A DNA stretch of 64,000 nt from Sphaerisporangium corydalis (GCF_025506355.1 NZ_JANZYP010000029.1:1-64000), one strand, 5' to 3'. Counted from the first letter of the stretch, positions 24,218-32,871 are shown. The notes: generated by a model from the sequence alone, not told the origin. Made by a program: numbers and translations.

Positions 24218-25402
24218 GTGAGTGACAACAGGCCGGCGCTCGGGGTCGGCATGGTCGGGTACTCGTTCATGGGACGCGTGCACTCCCAGGCGTGGCGCAG
24301 CGTCGGCGCGTTCTTCGACCTGCCGGTCGCGCCGGTCATGGCCGTGCTGTCCGGCAGGAGCGAGGAGCGTACGGCCGCCGCCGCCGCGAGCCTTGGCTGG
24401 GCCGCGGTCGAGAACGACTGGAAGGACCTCATCAGGCGGGACGATGTGGACATCGTCGATGTCTGCACGCCTGGTGAGTCGCACGCCGAGATCGCGATCG
24501 CCGCGCTCGAGGCGGGCAAGCACGTGCTGTGCGAGAAGCCGATGGCCAACACCGTCGCCGAGGCCGAGGCGATGGCGGCGGCCGCCGAGCGGGCCGCGGA
24601 GCGCGGCGTGCGGAGCATGGTGGCGTTCAACTACCGCCGGGTCCCCGCCGTGGCGCTCGCGCGGCAGTTCGTGGCCGAGGGCCGCCTGGGGGTGCTGCGC
24701 CACGTCCGCGCGCAGTACCTGCAGGACTGGATCGTCGACCCGGAGTTCCCGCTGGTGTGGCGGCTGCAGAAGGACAAGGCGGGGTCGGGGGCGCTCGGCG
24801 ACATCGGCTCCCACATCGTGGACACCGCCCAGTTCGTCACCGGCCAGCTCCTGACGGGGGTCTCGGGACTCACCGAGACCTTCATCAACGACCGGCCGAC
24901 GGCCGAGGAGTCGGCGGGCCTGGCCGCCGGCTCGGCGGGCGCCGAGTCGACCGGCCACGTCACCGTCGACGACGCGGCGGTGTTCATCGGCCGGCTCTCC
25001 GGAGGGGCCCTGGCCTCCTTCGAGGCCACCCGCTTCGCGACCGGGCGCAAGAACGCGATGCGCATCGAGATCAACGGGTCGCTCGGCAGCCTGTACTTCG
25101 ACTTCGAGTCGATGAACGAGCTGTGGTTCCACGACCACACCCTCCCCGCCGAGGAGGCCGGGTTCCGGCGCATCCTGGTCACCGAGGGCGGGCACCCGTA
25201 CGCCGGGGCCTGGTGGCCGCCGGGGCACGGGCTCGGGTACGAGCACACCTTCAGCCACGAGGTGAAGGACTTCCTGGAGGCGATCGGCACGGGCACCGAC
25301 CCGGCCCCGTCGTTCGCCGACGGCCTGCGGGTGCAGCGGGTGCTCGCGGCCGTCGAGGAGAGCGCGGCCGGCGACAGCCGCTGGACGCCGATCCCGCAGT
25401 GA
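24218..25402 (+). CDS. Gfo/Idh/MocA-family oxidoreductase
   Basis: 394 residues from the GTG at 24218. The NAD(P)-binding domain has VGMVGYSFMGRVHSQAW and the family motif CEKPMANTVAEA (Lys of EKP is catalytic). The C-terminal alpha/beta domain includes GALGDIGSHIVDTAQF. Such enzymes oxidise ring hydroxyls of sugars or inositols. Its place between the transporter and a sugar-isomerase-like gene suggests the first oxidation of the imported compound. A T7 run lies just before the start, without a stem. Confidence 0.9.
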   Translation: MSDNRPALGVGMVGYSFMGRVHSQAWRSVGAFFDLPVAPVMAVLSGRSEERTAAAAASLGWAAVENDWKDLIRRDDVDIVDVCTPGESHAEIAIAALEAGKHVLCEKPMANTVAEAEAMAAAAERAAERGVRSMVAFNYRRVPAVALARQFVAEGRLGVLRHVRAQYLQDWIVDPEFPLVWRLQKDKAGSGALGDIGSHIVDTAQFVTGQLLTGVSGLTETFINDRPTAEESAGLAAGSAGAESTGHVTVDDAAVFIGRLSGGALASFEATRFATGRKNAMRIEINGSLGSLYFDFESMNELWFHDHTLPAEEAGFRRILVTEGGHPYAGAWWPPGHGLGYEHTFSHEVKDFLEAIGTGTDPAPSFADGLRVQRVLAAVEESAAGDSRWTPIPQ

Positions 25403-25516
25403 GCGTTGCCCCGCGCCAGGGCCCCGGGAAGCGCCGCCTTCCCGGTGCCCTGGCGCGGGTGGATCCCGGCAGAGGATCCTCGTGAGACACGTGTATGCAC
25501 CGAAGGAGAAGCGGAC

Positions 25517-26524
25517 ATGACGCGACCGATCACCTTGTTCACCGGCCAGTGGGCCGACCTTCCCTTCGAGGAGGTGTGCCGCCTGGCCGGCGAGTGGGGA
25601 TACGACGGCCTGGAGATCGCCTGCTGGGGTGACCACTTCGAGGTCGACAAGGCGCTGTCGGACGACACCTACATCCCTCGCAAGCTGGAGATCCTCGACA
25701 AGCACGGGCTGAAGGTCTGGACGATCTCCAACCACCTCGTCGGGCAGGCGGTCTGCGACACCCCCATCGACGAGCGCCACAAGGGGATCCTCCCGGCGCG
25801 CATCTGGGGCTCCGGCGACCCCGAGCAGGTGCGCCGCGCCGCGGCCGAGGAGATGAAGGACACCGCCCGCGCGGCCGCCGCGCTCGGTGTGCGGACCGTG
25901 GTCGGGTTCACCGGGTCGTCGATCTGGCACACCGTGGCCATGTTCCCGCCGGTCCCGCCGTCCATGATCGAGGCCGGGTACCAGGACTTCGCCGACCGGT
26001 GGAACCCGATCCTGGACGTCTTCGACGAGGTCGGCGTGCGCTTCGCCCACGAGGTGCACCCGAGCGAGATCGCCTACGACTATCACACCACCGTGCGCGC
26101 CCTGGAGGCCATCGGCCACCGCCCGGCCTTCGGCCTCAACTGGGACCCCTCGCACATGGTCTGGCAGCAGATCGACCCGGTCGGCTTCATCCTCGACTTC
26201 GCCGACCGCGTCTACCACGTCGACTGCAAGGACGCCAAGGTGCGCTCGGGCGACGGCCGCCGTGGCCGGCTGTCCTCCCACCTGCCCTGGGCCGACCTGC
26301 GCCGGGGCTGGGACTTCGTCTCCACCGGCCGGGGCGACGTGCCCTGGGAGGACTGCTTCCGCGCCCTCAACTCCATCGGGTACGACGGCCCGATCTCCGT
26401 GGAGTGGGAGGACGCCGGCATGGACCGCCTGGCCGGCGCCCCGGAGGCCCTGGGCTTCGTCAGGGGCCTCAACGCCATCACGCCGCCCACCGCCTCCTTC
26501 GACGCGGCCTTCTCCTCGGAGTGA
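25517..26524 (+). CDS. Sugar phosphate isomerase/epimerase, xylose-isomerase-like TIM barrel
   Basis: 335 residues from the ATG at 25517 (GAAGGAG upstream). AP-endonuclease-2/xylose-isomerase-like barrel: [48 protein letters not shown] and [10 protein letters not shown] give the Glu/Asp/His metal ligands. It is the last gene of the ROK-controlled operon and is followed by a strong terminator. Together with the Gfo/Idh/MocA enzyme it resembles inositol or keto-sugar pathways (keto-inositol isomerase or 3-keto-glycoside processing); which of these cannot be decided here. Confidence 0.87.
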   Translation: MTRPITLFTGQWADLPFEEVCRLAGEWGYDGLEIACWGDHFEVDKALSDDTYIPRKLEILDKHGLKVWTISNHLVGQAVCDTPIDERHKGILPARIWGSGDPEQVRRAAAEEMKDTARAAAALGVRTVVGFTGSSIWHTVAMFPPVPPSMIEAGYQDFADRWNPILDVFDEVGVRFAHEVHPSEIAYDYHTTVRALEAIGHRPAFGLNWDPSHMVWQQIDPVGFILDFADRVYHVDCKDAKVRSGDGRRGRLSSHLPWADLRRGWDFVSTGRGDVPWEDCFRALNSIGYDGPISVEWEDAGMDRLAGAPEALGFVRGLNAITPPTASFDAAFSSE

Positions 26525-26534
26525 CCCCGCGCGA

Positions 26535-26574
26535 AGCCGCGGCCCCGCCCTCTGGGAAGGGCGGGGCCGCGGCT
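26535..26574 (+). terminator. Perfect 16-bp hairpin terminator
   Basis: Arms 26535-26550 (AGCCGCGGCCCCGCCC) and 26559-26574 are exact complements with an 8-nt loop, followed by TT. It ends the sugar operon and may also serve the convergent alcohol dehydrogenase gene. Confidence 0.85.
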
Positions 26575-26602
26575 TTCGGCTTTGCGGGGGGTGGGACCGG
26601 CG

Positions 26603-27688
26603 TCAGTCGAAGACGACGATCTGGCGGAGCACGTCGCCGCCCCGCAGGGCCGCGACGGCGTCGTTGAGGTCGGCGAGCTTGATCCGGGAACTGATCATGC
26701 TGTCCAGGTCGAGCTTCCCCGCCTTCCACAGGTTGGCGAAGAACGGGAAGTCGCGCCGCACGTCGCTGCCCCCGTACAGCGAGCTGAGCAGGTTCTTGCC
26801 CTCGAACAGCAGGCTGAAGGCCGTCAGGGGCACCACGTCGTCCATGGCGCCCGCGCCGACGACGATGACGTCGCCGCCGCGCCGGGTGGCCTGCCAGGCC
26901 GACATGATCGACGCCGACTTGCCGACCACCTCGAAACCGTAGTCGAAGCCCTGGCCGCCGGTCAGCGCGCCGATGGTCTCCATGAGCTTGTCGGGGGTGC
27001 AGGCGTCGGTGGCGCCGACCTTCTTGGCCAGCGCGTGCTTGGACTCCAGCGGGTCGACCGCCAGGATCGTCGTCGCGCCGGACACCCGGGCGCCCTGGAT
27101 GACCGACAGGCCCACCCCGCCACAGCCGATGACGGCGACGGTGGAACCGGGCTTGACCTTCGCCGTGTTGATCGCGGCGCCCACGCCCGTGGTGATGCCG
27201 CACCCGATCAGGGCCGCGACCTCGTACGGGACCTCGGGGTCCACCTTGATCGCGCCCTGCCAGGGGACCACGATCTCCTCGGCCCAGGTGCCGCATCCGG
27301 CCATGCCGAACGCGGGGGTCTCGCCGCCGTAGCGGAACCGGGCCAGGGAGAAGCTCTCCATGACGTAGGTCATGCACAGGAACGGCTGGCCGACGATGCA
27401 GTTGGGGCAGGTGCCGCAGGCCGGCGTCCAGTTGATGATGACGTGGTCGCCCGGCTTGACCGAGGTGACGTGGTCGCCGACCTCCACGACCTCGCCCGCG
27501 CCCTCGTGCCCGGGGATGACCGGGAGGGGCATGGGCAGCACGCCCGAGATCACCGACAGGTCCGAGTGGCAGACACCGGTCGCTCTGATCTTCACGCGGA
27601 CGTCCGTGGGACCTACCGGCATGAGCGTGAAGTCGTCGCGGATGTCGAGCTTGTCATCGCCTACGGCGTGCAACAGCGCGGCTCGCAT
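26603..27688 (-). CDS. Zinc-dependent alcohol dehydrogenase (class III-like MDR)
   Basis: 361 residues. Catalytic zinc ligands sit in GVCHSDLSV and GHEGAGEV; the structural zinc loop reads CGTCPNCIVGQPFLC; the Rossmann motif is VAVIGCGGVGLSVI, with Asp after ILAV indicating NAD preference. It is longer than the quinone-oxidoreductase type and typical of actinobacterial ADHs. A ferredoxin gene lies 23 bp upstream on the same strand, so the two are likely co-transcribed; such ADH-ferredoxin pairs commonly support P450 or steroid/terpenoid alcohol oxidation. Confidence 0.92.
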   Translation of the reverse strand: MRAALLHAVGDDKLDIRDDFTLMPVGPTDVRVKIRATGVCHSDLSVISGVLPMPLPVIPGHEGAGEVVEVGDHVTSVKPGDHVIINWTPACGTCPNCIVGQPFLCMTYVMESFSLARFRYGGETPAFGMAGCGTWAEEIVVPWQGAIKVDPEVPYEVAALIGCGITTGVGAAINTAKVKPGSTVAVIGCGGVGLSVIQGARVSGATTILAVDPLESKHALAKKVGATDACTPDKLMETIGALTGGQGFDYGFEVVGKSASIMSAWQATRRGGDVIVVGAGAMDDVVPLTAFSLLFEGKNLLSSLYGGSDVRRDFPFFANLWKAGKLDLDSMISSRIKLADLNDAVAALRGGDVLRQIVVFD

Positions 27689-27711
27689 AAAGGGACCTCC
27701 TTGGGGGACGC

Positions 27712-27900
27712 CTACTCGAGGGAGAGGGCGGCTTTGGGGCAGGATCGGACCGCGTGGCGCACGCGGTCGAGCATCTCCGGCGGTGGCTCGGGGAGCAGGA
27801 CGTTCAGGTTGTCGTCGTCGTCCACTTCGAAGACCTCGGGCGCGAGGCCCATGCAGACGGCGTTGGCCTCGCAGACGTCGTAGTCGACCTTGATTCTCAT
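27712..27900 (-). CDS. [3Fe-4S]-type ferredoxin
   Basis: 62 residues. Cys10, Cys16 and Cys54 (DVCEANAVC...RSCPKAAL) give the three-cysteine pattern of [3Fe-4S] ferredoxins that serve actinobacterial P450s. The fourth cluster position is Ala13, as usual for this class. The electron acceptor could be the P450 at 54.7 kb or one elsewhere. Start ATG at 27900 with GGAGGGTTCC upstream. Confidence 0.9.
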   Translation of the reverse strand: MRIKVDYDVCEANAVCMGLAPEVFEVDDDDNLNVLLPEPPPEMLDRVRHAVRSCPKAALSLE

Positions 27901-27936
27901 CGGAACCCTCCTCGCGTGTTCACGGCTACAGCGAGA

Positions 27937-28413
27937 CTAGGCCGAAGCGGGGGTCGCCAGCTTGCGATGATCCCAAGAGACCACTCGGTCCGGTTCGACG
28001 ATGTAGGCGATCCGCTTGCGCCCGGTCTGCTCCACGTACCCGCGAAGCTGCTCCGTGGACTCGGCGTCGGAGATTCCGGTCATCCGCTTGGTGATGGTCA
28101 TGCCGATGTCGAGGACGTCGGCCGGCGTGTCGATGAGACGCGCGGTGCCGTACAGCAGGACGCCCCGCAGGTCGAAGTAGTCGTCCCCGGCCTCGATCAG
28201 GCAGGTCACCCGGGCGTCTCGCTCGATGTTGCGCGTCTTCTGGGCCTTGCCGTACGTCCAGAAGCCGATACGCCCCTCGACGAGGCCGTAGAACATCGTC
28301 ACCATGTGCGGTGTCCCGTCGGGATTGATCGTGCCCAGCTGGAGCTTGCGGGACTCCTCCAGGAACGTGGTCACCTCGTCGTCGGACATCACTATGCGAG
28401 CACGCTGGTTCAC
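27937..28413 (-). CDS. PPOX-class, probable F420-dependent enzyme
   Basis: 158 residues from the GTG at 28413 (VNQRARIVMSDDEV, a start common in the family). Split-barrel landmarks are LQLGTINPDGTPHMVTMFYGL, RDARVTCLIEAG and LLYGTARLIDTP. The group includes F420- or FMN-dependent reductases and heme-degrading-like proteins; the true substrate is unknown. A KstR-like box lies only 10 bp upstream of the start, suggesting control with lipid or steroid genes. Confidence 0.83.
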   Translation of the reverse strand: MNQRARIVMSDDEVTTFLEESRKLQLGTINPDGTPHMVTMFYGLVEGRIGFWTYGKAQKTRNIERDARVTCLIEAGDDYFDLRGVLLYGTARLIDTPADVLDIGMTITKRMTGISDAESTEQLRGYVEQTGRKRIAYIVEPDRVVSWDHRKLATPASA

Positions 28414-28422
28414 GCAGCAAAG

Positions 28423-28436
28423 TAGAACACGTTCCA
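28423..28436. promoter_or_regulatory. KstR-like operator box
   Basis: TAGAACACGTTCCA fits the 14-bp KstR consensus TnnAACnnGTTnnA exactly. It lies between the PPOX enzyme start and the divergent methyltransferase gene. Confidence 0.6.
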
Positions 28437-28562
28437 CCAGGTGGGGCAAGGGTTGCCCGAATATTGTTCGGCTGGTTTCGATCAAGAAAGGGGGCACGGT
28501 TCCCGCGCTGGAGACGTTGACAGATAGGGTGCACCAGCATTGCCGTACTCAGGGGAAAAATC

Positions 28563-29204
28563 ATGACTCACGTGTCCATGCCGCCGGACCTGCGTCACGC
28601 GGCCGAACGGGCGAAAGGCTTCATGCCGCCGGCCGAAGGCGCGGCATTGTTCGACACCGCCTGCGCCTACGGCACTCTCGGCCCCATCTGCGAGATCGGC
28701 ACGTACTGCGGAAAGTCGGCGATCTACCTCGGCGCCGCCGCCCGCGAGACCGGCACGGTCGTCTTCACCGTCGACCACCACCGGGGCTCGGAAGAGATCC
28801 AGCCCGGCTGGTCGCACCACGACCCCACACTGATGGACCCGCGTTTCGGCAAAATGGACTCCCTCCCGTTCTTCCGCACGGCCATCGCGTCGGCAGGGCT
28901 GGAGGACCACGTGATCGCGATCGTGGGGAGCTCGGAGACGGTGGCCCGCTACTGGCACACCCCGCTGGCGATGCTCTTCATCGACGGCGGCCACTCCGAA
29001 GGGCCCGTCACCAAGGACTACGAGGGCTGGGCCAAACACCTCCTGCCCGGCGGCGCCCTGGTCTTCCACGACATCTACCCCGACCCCGCCAAGGGCGGCC
29101 AGGCCCCCTTCCACGTCCTCCAGCGCGCCCTCGCCTCCGGCGACTACAAAGAGATCACCACCGAAGGCTCCCTCCGCGTCCTCGAACGCACCCCCACCCC
29201 CTGA
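28563..29204 (+). CDS. Class I SAM-dependent methyltransferase (Methyltransf_24 type)
   Basis: 213 residues. SAM site: ICEIGTYCGKSAIYLG; acidic loop VFTVDHH; then the LFIDGGHSEGPVTKDY motif typical of Methyltransf_24/cephalosporin-hydroxylase-like enzymes, and LPGGALVFHDIYPDP. The substrate is unknown. AGGGG precedes the ATG. It ends 54 bp before repeat copy A. Confidence 0.85.
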   Translation: MTHVSMPPDLRHAAERAKGFMPPAEGAALFDTACAYGTLGPICEIGTYCGKSAIYLGAAARETGTVVFTVDHHRGSEEIQPGWSHHDPTLMDPRFGKMDSLPFFRTAIASAGLEDHVIAIVGSSETVARYWHTPLAMLFIDGGHSEGPVTKDYEGWAKHLLPGGALVFHDIYPDPAKGGQAPFHVLQRALASGDYKEITTEGSLRVLERTPTP

Positions 29205-29258
29205 CAGCTTTCCGCCTATCGTCCTCGCCTTCGGCTTCGACCTTCGGTTTGGCCTTCG

Positions 29259-29335
29259 GTCCTCGCCTTCGGCTCGGGCAGTGTCTCCCAGGAGGGCTCC
29301 GCCCCCTTCGACCCCCGCACGAGGGCTCCGCCCTC
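29259..29335 (+). repeat. Dispersed intergenic repeat, copy A (subfamily I)
   Basis: Core GTCCTCGCCTTCGGCTCGGG, then CAGTGTCTCCCA and the hairpin-prone blocks GGGCTCCGCCC and GAGGGCTCCGCCCTC. A partial extra core begins at 29221. It lies downstream of the methyltransferase stop in the same orientation. Confidence 0.85.
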
Positions 29336-29456
29336 GCGGCTCCCGGCCCAGCAGGGCCATTTCGGCGATACCGCTCGACAGCCGGGCATTCCGCCAGACA
29401 GACGACATCAGGCCGGGAGCCCTCTTGACCACGACCTGGTCCCGTACGGTGTGCGG

Positions 29457-29936
29457 ATGGGCGATCCGGATCCTTCCTTCATCGCGGGACTGCCACGTGT
29501 GCGCGCGGCGGCAGGCGCGCTGATCCGCGACGAAGGCGGGCGGGTGCTGGTGGTGCACCCGACGTACAAGCCCGGCTGGGACATCCCCGGCGGCATGATC
29601 GAGCTGGACGAGTCCCCGCGTGCGGCCTGCGTACGCGAGATCGCCGAAGAACTGGCCATCGTGCCGCGGCTCGGGGCGATGCTCAGCGTCGACTGGGTAC
29701 CACCACGGCCCCCTTGGGACGCCGGCCTGCTGTTCGTGTTCGACGGGGGCGTGATCACCGCCGCCGAGGCGGCGACCATTCAGCTCCCGGCCGACGAACT
29801 CGACCGATTCGCCTTCGCCGAGACCGCCGAACTCGACACCCTGCTACCGCCGATCCTCACGCGCCGCGTGAAAGCCTCCCTGCACCGCCTCAACACCGGC
29901 GCCCTCTACCTGGAAGACGGCTTCCCAATCGGCTGA
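29457..29936 (+). CDS. NUDIX hydrolase
   Basis: 159 residues from the ATG at 29457 (a GTG two codons upstream is possible). The Nudix box reads GGMIELDESPRAACVREIAEEL; the REIAEE core is intact while the usual final Gly is Ala. AAAGALIRDEGGRVLVVHPTYKPGWDIPG precedes it in two short strands. It hydrolyses a nucleoside diphosphate derivative; the substrate cannot be assigned. Repeat copy B starts 26 bp after its stop. Confidence 0.88.
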   Translation: MGDPDPSFIAGLPRVRAAAGALIRDEGGRVLVVHPTYKPGWDIPGGMIELDESPRAACVREIAEELAIVPRLGAMLSVDWVPPRPPWDAGLLFVFDGGVITAAEAATIQLPADELDRFAFAETAELDTLLPPILTRRVKASLHRLNTGALYLEDGFPIG

Positions 29937-29962
29937 CCCCCAACGTCCTCGCCTCGGGCAAC

Positions 29963-30024
29963 GTCCTCGCCTCCGGCTCGGGCAGTGTTTCCCAGGGGGT
30001 TCCGCCCCCTTCGACCCCCGGACG
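29963..30024 (+). repeat. Dispersed intergenic repeat, copy B (subfamily I)
   Basis: GTCCTCGCCTCCGGCTCGGG, then CAGTGTTTCCCAGGGGG and TTCCGCCCCCTTCGACCCCC. The terminal GAGGGC hairpin has decayed. A shortened extra core starts at 29945, so this is a partial tandem copy. It is downstream of the NUDIX gene in the same orientation. Confidence 0.85.
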
Positions 30025-30062
30025 GCTCGGTGTCTGGCCCGGGGACGGCCTGCCCGCTGGTG

Positions 30063-30580
30063 TCAGGCCGTTTGGTGACTCGTCGCTAGTCGGTCGAGTA
30101 GCCGATTGGCCTCGTCCCGGCTGTGGATGACGTGCACGGTGGCGTGGCCGGCATGCTCCTCGATGAGTCTCCGGACCCGAGGTGCCATGGCGCGACGGTA
30201 GTTCCACACGTATCGGACGAACTCCCAGGTGATCCGGTCGTAGACGCCGATGGCATCGTGCTGCCCGCCACCCAGACGAATGCGACGTTGCACGATCCCC
30301 CAAAGACAGGCGGCCGGGGAGATGTCGAGGAAGATGACCGTGTCGGCGGCCTTGAGCCGGATGGGCAGTGTGGAGGCGTAGTTGCCGTCGATCACCCACG
30401 CGGACGCGGAGGTCAGTTCCCTTGGACGGCGGCGAACTTCTCCACGGACAGCGTGTTCCAGGCGTCGTCGTAGTACACGCCGTCCAAGTGCGTGACCGGG
30501 ACGTCAAGAATCGCGCCCAGGCGCCGTCCCACAGTGGACTTGCCACTACCCCCACAACCGATCACCGCCACTCTGCGCAC
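30063..30580 (-). pseudogene. Frameshifted P-loop nucleotide kinase (adenylate-kinase/FlaR-like)
   Basis: Read from a GTG at 30580, the first part encodes RRVAVIGCGGSGKSTVGRR (Walker A), PVTHLDGVYYDD and KFAAVQG, then hits a stop. The remainder continues in another frame with WVIDGNYASTLPIRLKAADTV, WGIVQRRIRLGGG and YDRITWEFVRYVWNYRR. The break is near 30421, where a single missing base (expected codons for Gln-Arg-Glu-Leu read CAAGGGAACTG) would explain it. Both halves are well conserved, so the lesion is recent or a sequencing error. The start abuts repeat copy C. Confidence 0.82.
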
Positions 30581-30589
30581 GGCTGCAAC

Positions 30590-30665
30590 GTCCTCGCCTT
30601 CGGCTCGGGCAGTGTTTCCCAAGGGGCTCCGCCCCCTTCGACCCCCGGACGAGGGCTCCGCCCTC
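30590..30665 (+). repeat. Dispersed intergenic repeat, copy C (subfamily I)
   Basis: Same order as copy A: core GTCCTCGCCTTCGGCTCGGG, CAGTGTTTCCCA, GGGGCTCCGCCCC, and GAGGGCTCCGCCCTC. It lies 9 bp upstream of the frameshifted kinase start and opposite in orientation, so it occupies that gene's promoter position. The remaining 30666-30823 holds nothing I can identify. Confidence 0.85.
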
Positions 30666-30823
30666 ACGCTTCAGCCCAGCACGCTATTCGGCATCTGAGC
30701 CCGGTACCGAGGTTCTACGGTCCGGTCGAGTACGGTTTTCGCGTTCTACATAGGCGTCCACGCGATCAGGCCCCGGGCCGCACCGACTCCATGTTCAAGC
30801 CCGGTCTCATCGAGGGTGAAGCG

Positions 30824-31021
30824 TCAGCGCGATGTCCCGTCCTTGACCCCATTGACGAAGGCTCTCCATGCGGCGGGTGTGACCCGCAAGACAGGGCTCG
30901 TCGGGTTCTTGCTGTCCCGGACCGCGACGGCCCCGGGGAAGCCGCGACTCACCTCGACACAGTTGTTGCCGCTGCCGCTGAAGCTGCTTCGTCGCCATCG
31001 GACTTGAGTCAGATCAGTCAT
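30824..31021 (-). CDS. DUF397 protein
   Basis: 65 residues with the DUF397 signature WRRSSFSGSGNNCVEV, AVRDSKNP and WRAFVNGVKDG. These short proteins always pair with XRE-DUF5753 regulators, as here (8-bp overlap with the gene upstream). They are thought to act as partners of the regulator in development or antibiotic-production control; the mechanism is unproven. Confidence 0.93.
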   Translation of the reverse strand: MTDLTQVRWRRSSFSGSGNNCVEVSRGFPGAVAVRDSKNPTSPVLRVTPAAWRAFVNGVKDGTSR

Positions 31022-31871
31022 GGGCCATGCGTTCCTTCGTCTCCGCGATCAGCCTCAAGGATTCGCTCGGAGGCAGAGCGGCATCACAGATGCGCGCAAA
31101 GGCCACCTTATAGCGGTCAACCTGCTCGGAACCCTCGACGTACACATCACCCGCCGTCCCTTCTACATAGGCCACATCGGGGTCGACTTCCTCGGAGAAG
31201 GACAGGATCGAGAAGGCTCCCTCCATGCCGGCGTGTGCTCCGATGCTGTACGGGAGGATGCGAATCGTCACATTAGAGCGGCGTGCGGAGACGAGCAGTG
31301 CTTCCAACTGGTCGCACATAAGGTCCGTCCCGCCGATCGGACGGCGGAGGGCACCCTCATCGAGTACCGCGTAGAGTTCGGGCGCATTGGGGCGGCTGAG
31401 AAGCGTGCGCCGTGCCATACGTGCCATGACGCGCCTGTGGACATCTTCGACGTCACAGGCGTCCGGTCGTCCAGCGCTGATCACCGCCCGGGCGTAGTCC
31501 TCGGTTTGCAGAAGGCCCGGAATGAGCTGAACTTCCCACTGGTGAATATGAGCGGCTTCGTCTTCCAAGCCAATGTAAGAGCCCGTAAACACATCGGCAT
31601 AAGCCGTCCACCACCCCCGTTGCTGGACATCTTTCGCGAGCTGGACTAATGCTGCACGGACTGCGGAATCAGCACCGTACAGGTCGCACACTTGAGTGAC
31701 GTCGCTGGGGCTCGCGCGTGTGCGACCTGTTTCGACCCGGCTGACCTTACTGCGGCTCCATCCAAGTCGTGCGGCGGCGCCCTCAGGGCTCAATCCACTC
31801 TTTTCTCTCATCTTGCGGAGCTCCCGTGCGAGCCGCCGAAGCCGCACGGTCGGGCTATGGGTCACTGACAT
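31014..31871 (-). CDS. XRE-family regulator with DUF5753 sensor domain
   Basis: 285 residues. HTH at about 14-70 (LRKMREKSGLSPEGAAARLGWSRSKVSR split across two helices). The DUF5753 region (about 95-275) has IHQWEVQLIPGLLQTEDYARAVI, RRTLL and ILPYSIGAHAGMEGAFSIL. It is translationally linked to the DUF397 gene downstream and divergent from a small protein/kinase pair on the + strand, so the 31.87-32.09 kb region is probably a shared regulatory region. Confidence 0.93.
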   Translation of the reverse strand: MSVTHSPTVRLRRLARELRKMREKSGLSPEGAAARLGWSRSKVSRVETGRTRASPSDVTQVCDLYGADSAVRAALVQLAKDVQQRGWWTAYADVFTGSYIGLEDEAAHIHQWEVQLIPGLLQTEDYARAVISAGRPDACDVEDVHRRVMARMARRTLLSRPNAPELYAVLDEGALRRPIGGTDLMCDQLEALLVSARRSNVTIRILPYSIGAHAGMEGAFSILSFSEEVDPDVAYVEGTAGDVYVEGSEQVDRYKVAFARICDAALPPSESLRLIAETKERMAHD

Positions 31872-32089
31872 GCCTCAAGTTTGCCTGAGGAGTCGATCAG
31901 GAGTCTGGGAGATGCGCAGACTGTATAAATTCTGCACAGTGCATTGACAGCTTGCATTGATTGAGAGCATCATCGCCTCCATGGCCACACAGAGCGATCG
32001 TGTGGCTACATTTCGTCAATCGGGGCGCCGGGGTGACGGTCTAGGACTGTCTACGTCGCCGGCACCTTTGACCAGGCAGGAGGTTGGTC

Positions 32090-32353
32090 GTGATCGCACA
32101 CTTCCAGGAACAGCAGTTCATTCACCTGGTTCGGCTGGCATGGGATCTGCGTGGTCGAGGGCGGAACACGGCGCTCGAATTACCGAACGAGAGCGAACCG
32201 GCCCTACTGGTGTCACGGGTCCCCATTCCGCTCCGAGTCACGGCGATCATGTCCCGCGGACAATGGTTCTTCACGTGGGGACGCGGGCGGGACCGGCACG
32301 TGCGAGCACTAACGATCCACGCGGCGGATCGTGTCTGGGAGTTGACGCGATGA
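32090..32353 (+). CDS. Small hypothetical protein upstream of anti-sigma-like kinase
   Basis: 87 residues from the GTG at 32090, which has AGGAGG 6 nt upstream (a TTG two codons earlier would sit on the RBS). Landmarks: HLVRLAWDLRGRGRNTALELP, SRVPIPLRVTAIMSRGQWFFTWGRG. No named domain is recognised. The stop overlaps the ATG of the histidine-kinase-like gene (ATGA), and small proteins of this size often precede such genes in actinobacterial XRE/DUF397 loci, so it may modulate that partner. Confidence 0.72.
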   Translation: MIAHFQEQQFIHLVRLAWDLRGRGRNTALELPNESEPALLVSRVPIPLRVTAIMSRGQWFFTWGRGRDRHVRALTIHAADRVWELTR

Positions 32354-32871
32354 CGACTCTCGGCCTAATCGGCACGATTCATCTTCCTGGCCGAGCGCTG
32401 TCGGTTCACGTGGCGCGGGCATTCGTCCGAGAAGCGCTGCGGGCCGATGGGTGGCAGGAGGTCGACGAGGCCGAACTGCTGGTCAGCGAGCTCTTCACCA
32501 ACGCCGTGCGGCACTCTCGTTCTGGCAGTAGGCCGCACGGACTGGTGACGCTGGTCGTGACCGAACACACTGGCTCGGTTCGTATCGAGGTGATCGATGA
32601 AGGATCGCCTGAGCGTGTGCCCTCTGTGCAAGATGCCGATGTCGACGGTGACGGTGGACGTGGTCTGTGGTTGGTCGAGCAGATCGCTTCGACATGGGGC
32701 GTCCGCGAGAACCTGACGGGGCGCGCAGTCTGGTTCGAGATCTCCGACTCCCGCTCTGGCCCGGTCGCCGGCGATCTGGCGTTCATCGGGATGCTTGAGG
32801 CCGAGCCTGATTTCTCCGAGCGGGCCGGGGAGATGCTCGGGGCATGGAGCGACCCCCGGGAAATGCCCTGA
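32350..32871 (+). CDS. HATPase_c ATP-binding protein (RsbW/anti-sigma-like)
   Basis: 173 residues. GHKL fold with N-box ELFTNAVRHS, G1 VIDEGSPERVP and G2 GGRGLWLVEQIA. There is no sensor or dimerisation domain, so it is a stand-alone kinase-like ATPase as in anti-sigma factors and in the ATP-binding proteins that accompany DUF397/XRE regulators. The C-terminal ~40 residues (after GDLAFIGMLEAEPDFSE) are an extension of unknown function. Confidence 0.88.
   Translation: MTTLGLIGTIHLPGRALSVHVARAFVREALRADGWQEVDEAELLVSELFTNAVRHSRSGSRPHGLVTLVVTEHTGSVRIEVIDEGSPERVPSVQDADVDGDGGRGLWLVEQIASTWGVRENLTGRAVWFEISDSRSGPVAGDLAFIGMLEAEPDFSERAGEMLGAWSDPREMP

Noticed and set aside
22925-26281. 1118-codon open frame on the minus strand opposite the sugar operon
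   Set aside because: Spans several clearly real + strand genes, with low-complexity His/Arg/Asp composition typical of antisense frames.
28304-29428. 374-codon + strand frame overlapping the methyltransferase and running through repeat copy A
   Set aside because: Out of frame with the methyltransferase; the Leu/Arg/Pro-rich peptide is simply the translated repeat.
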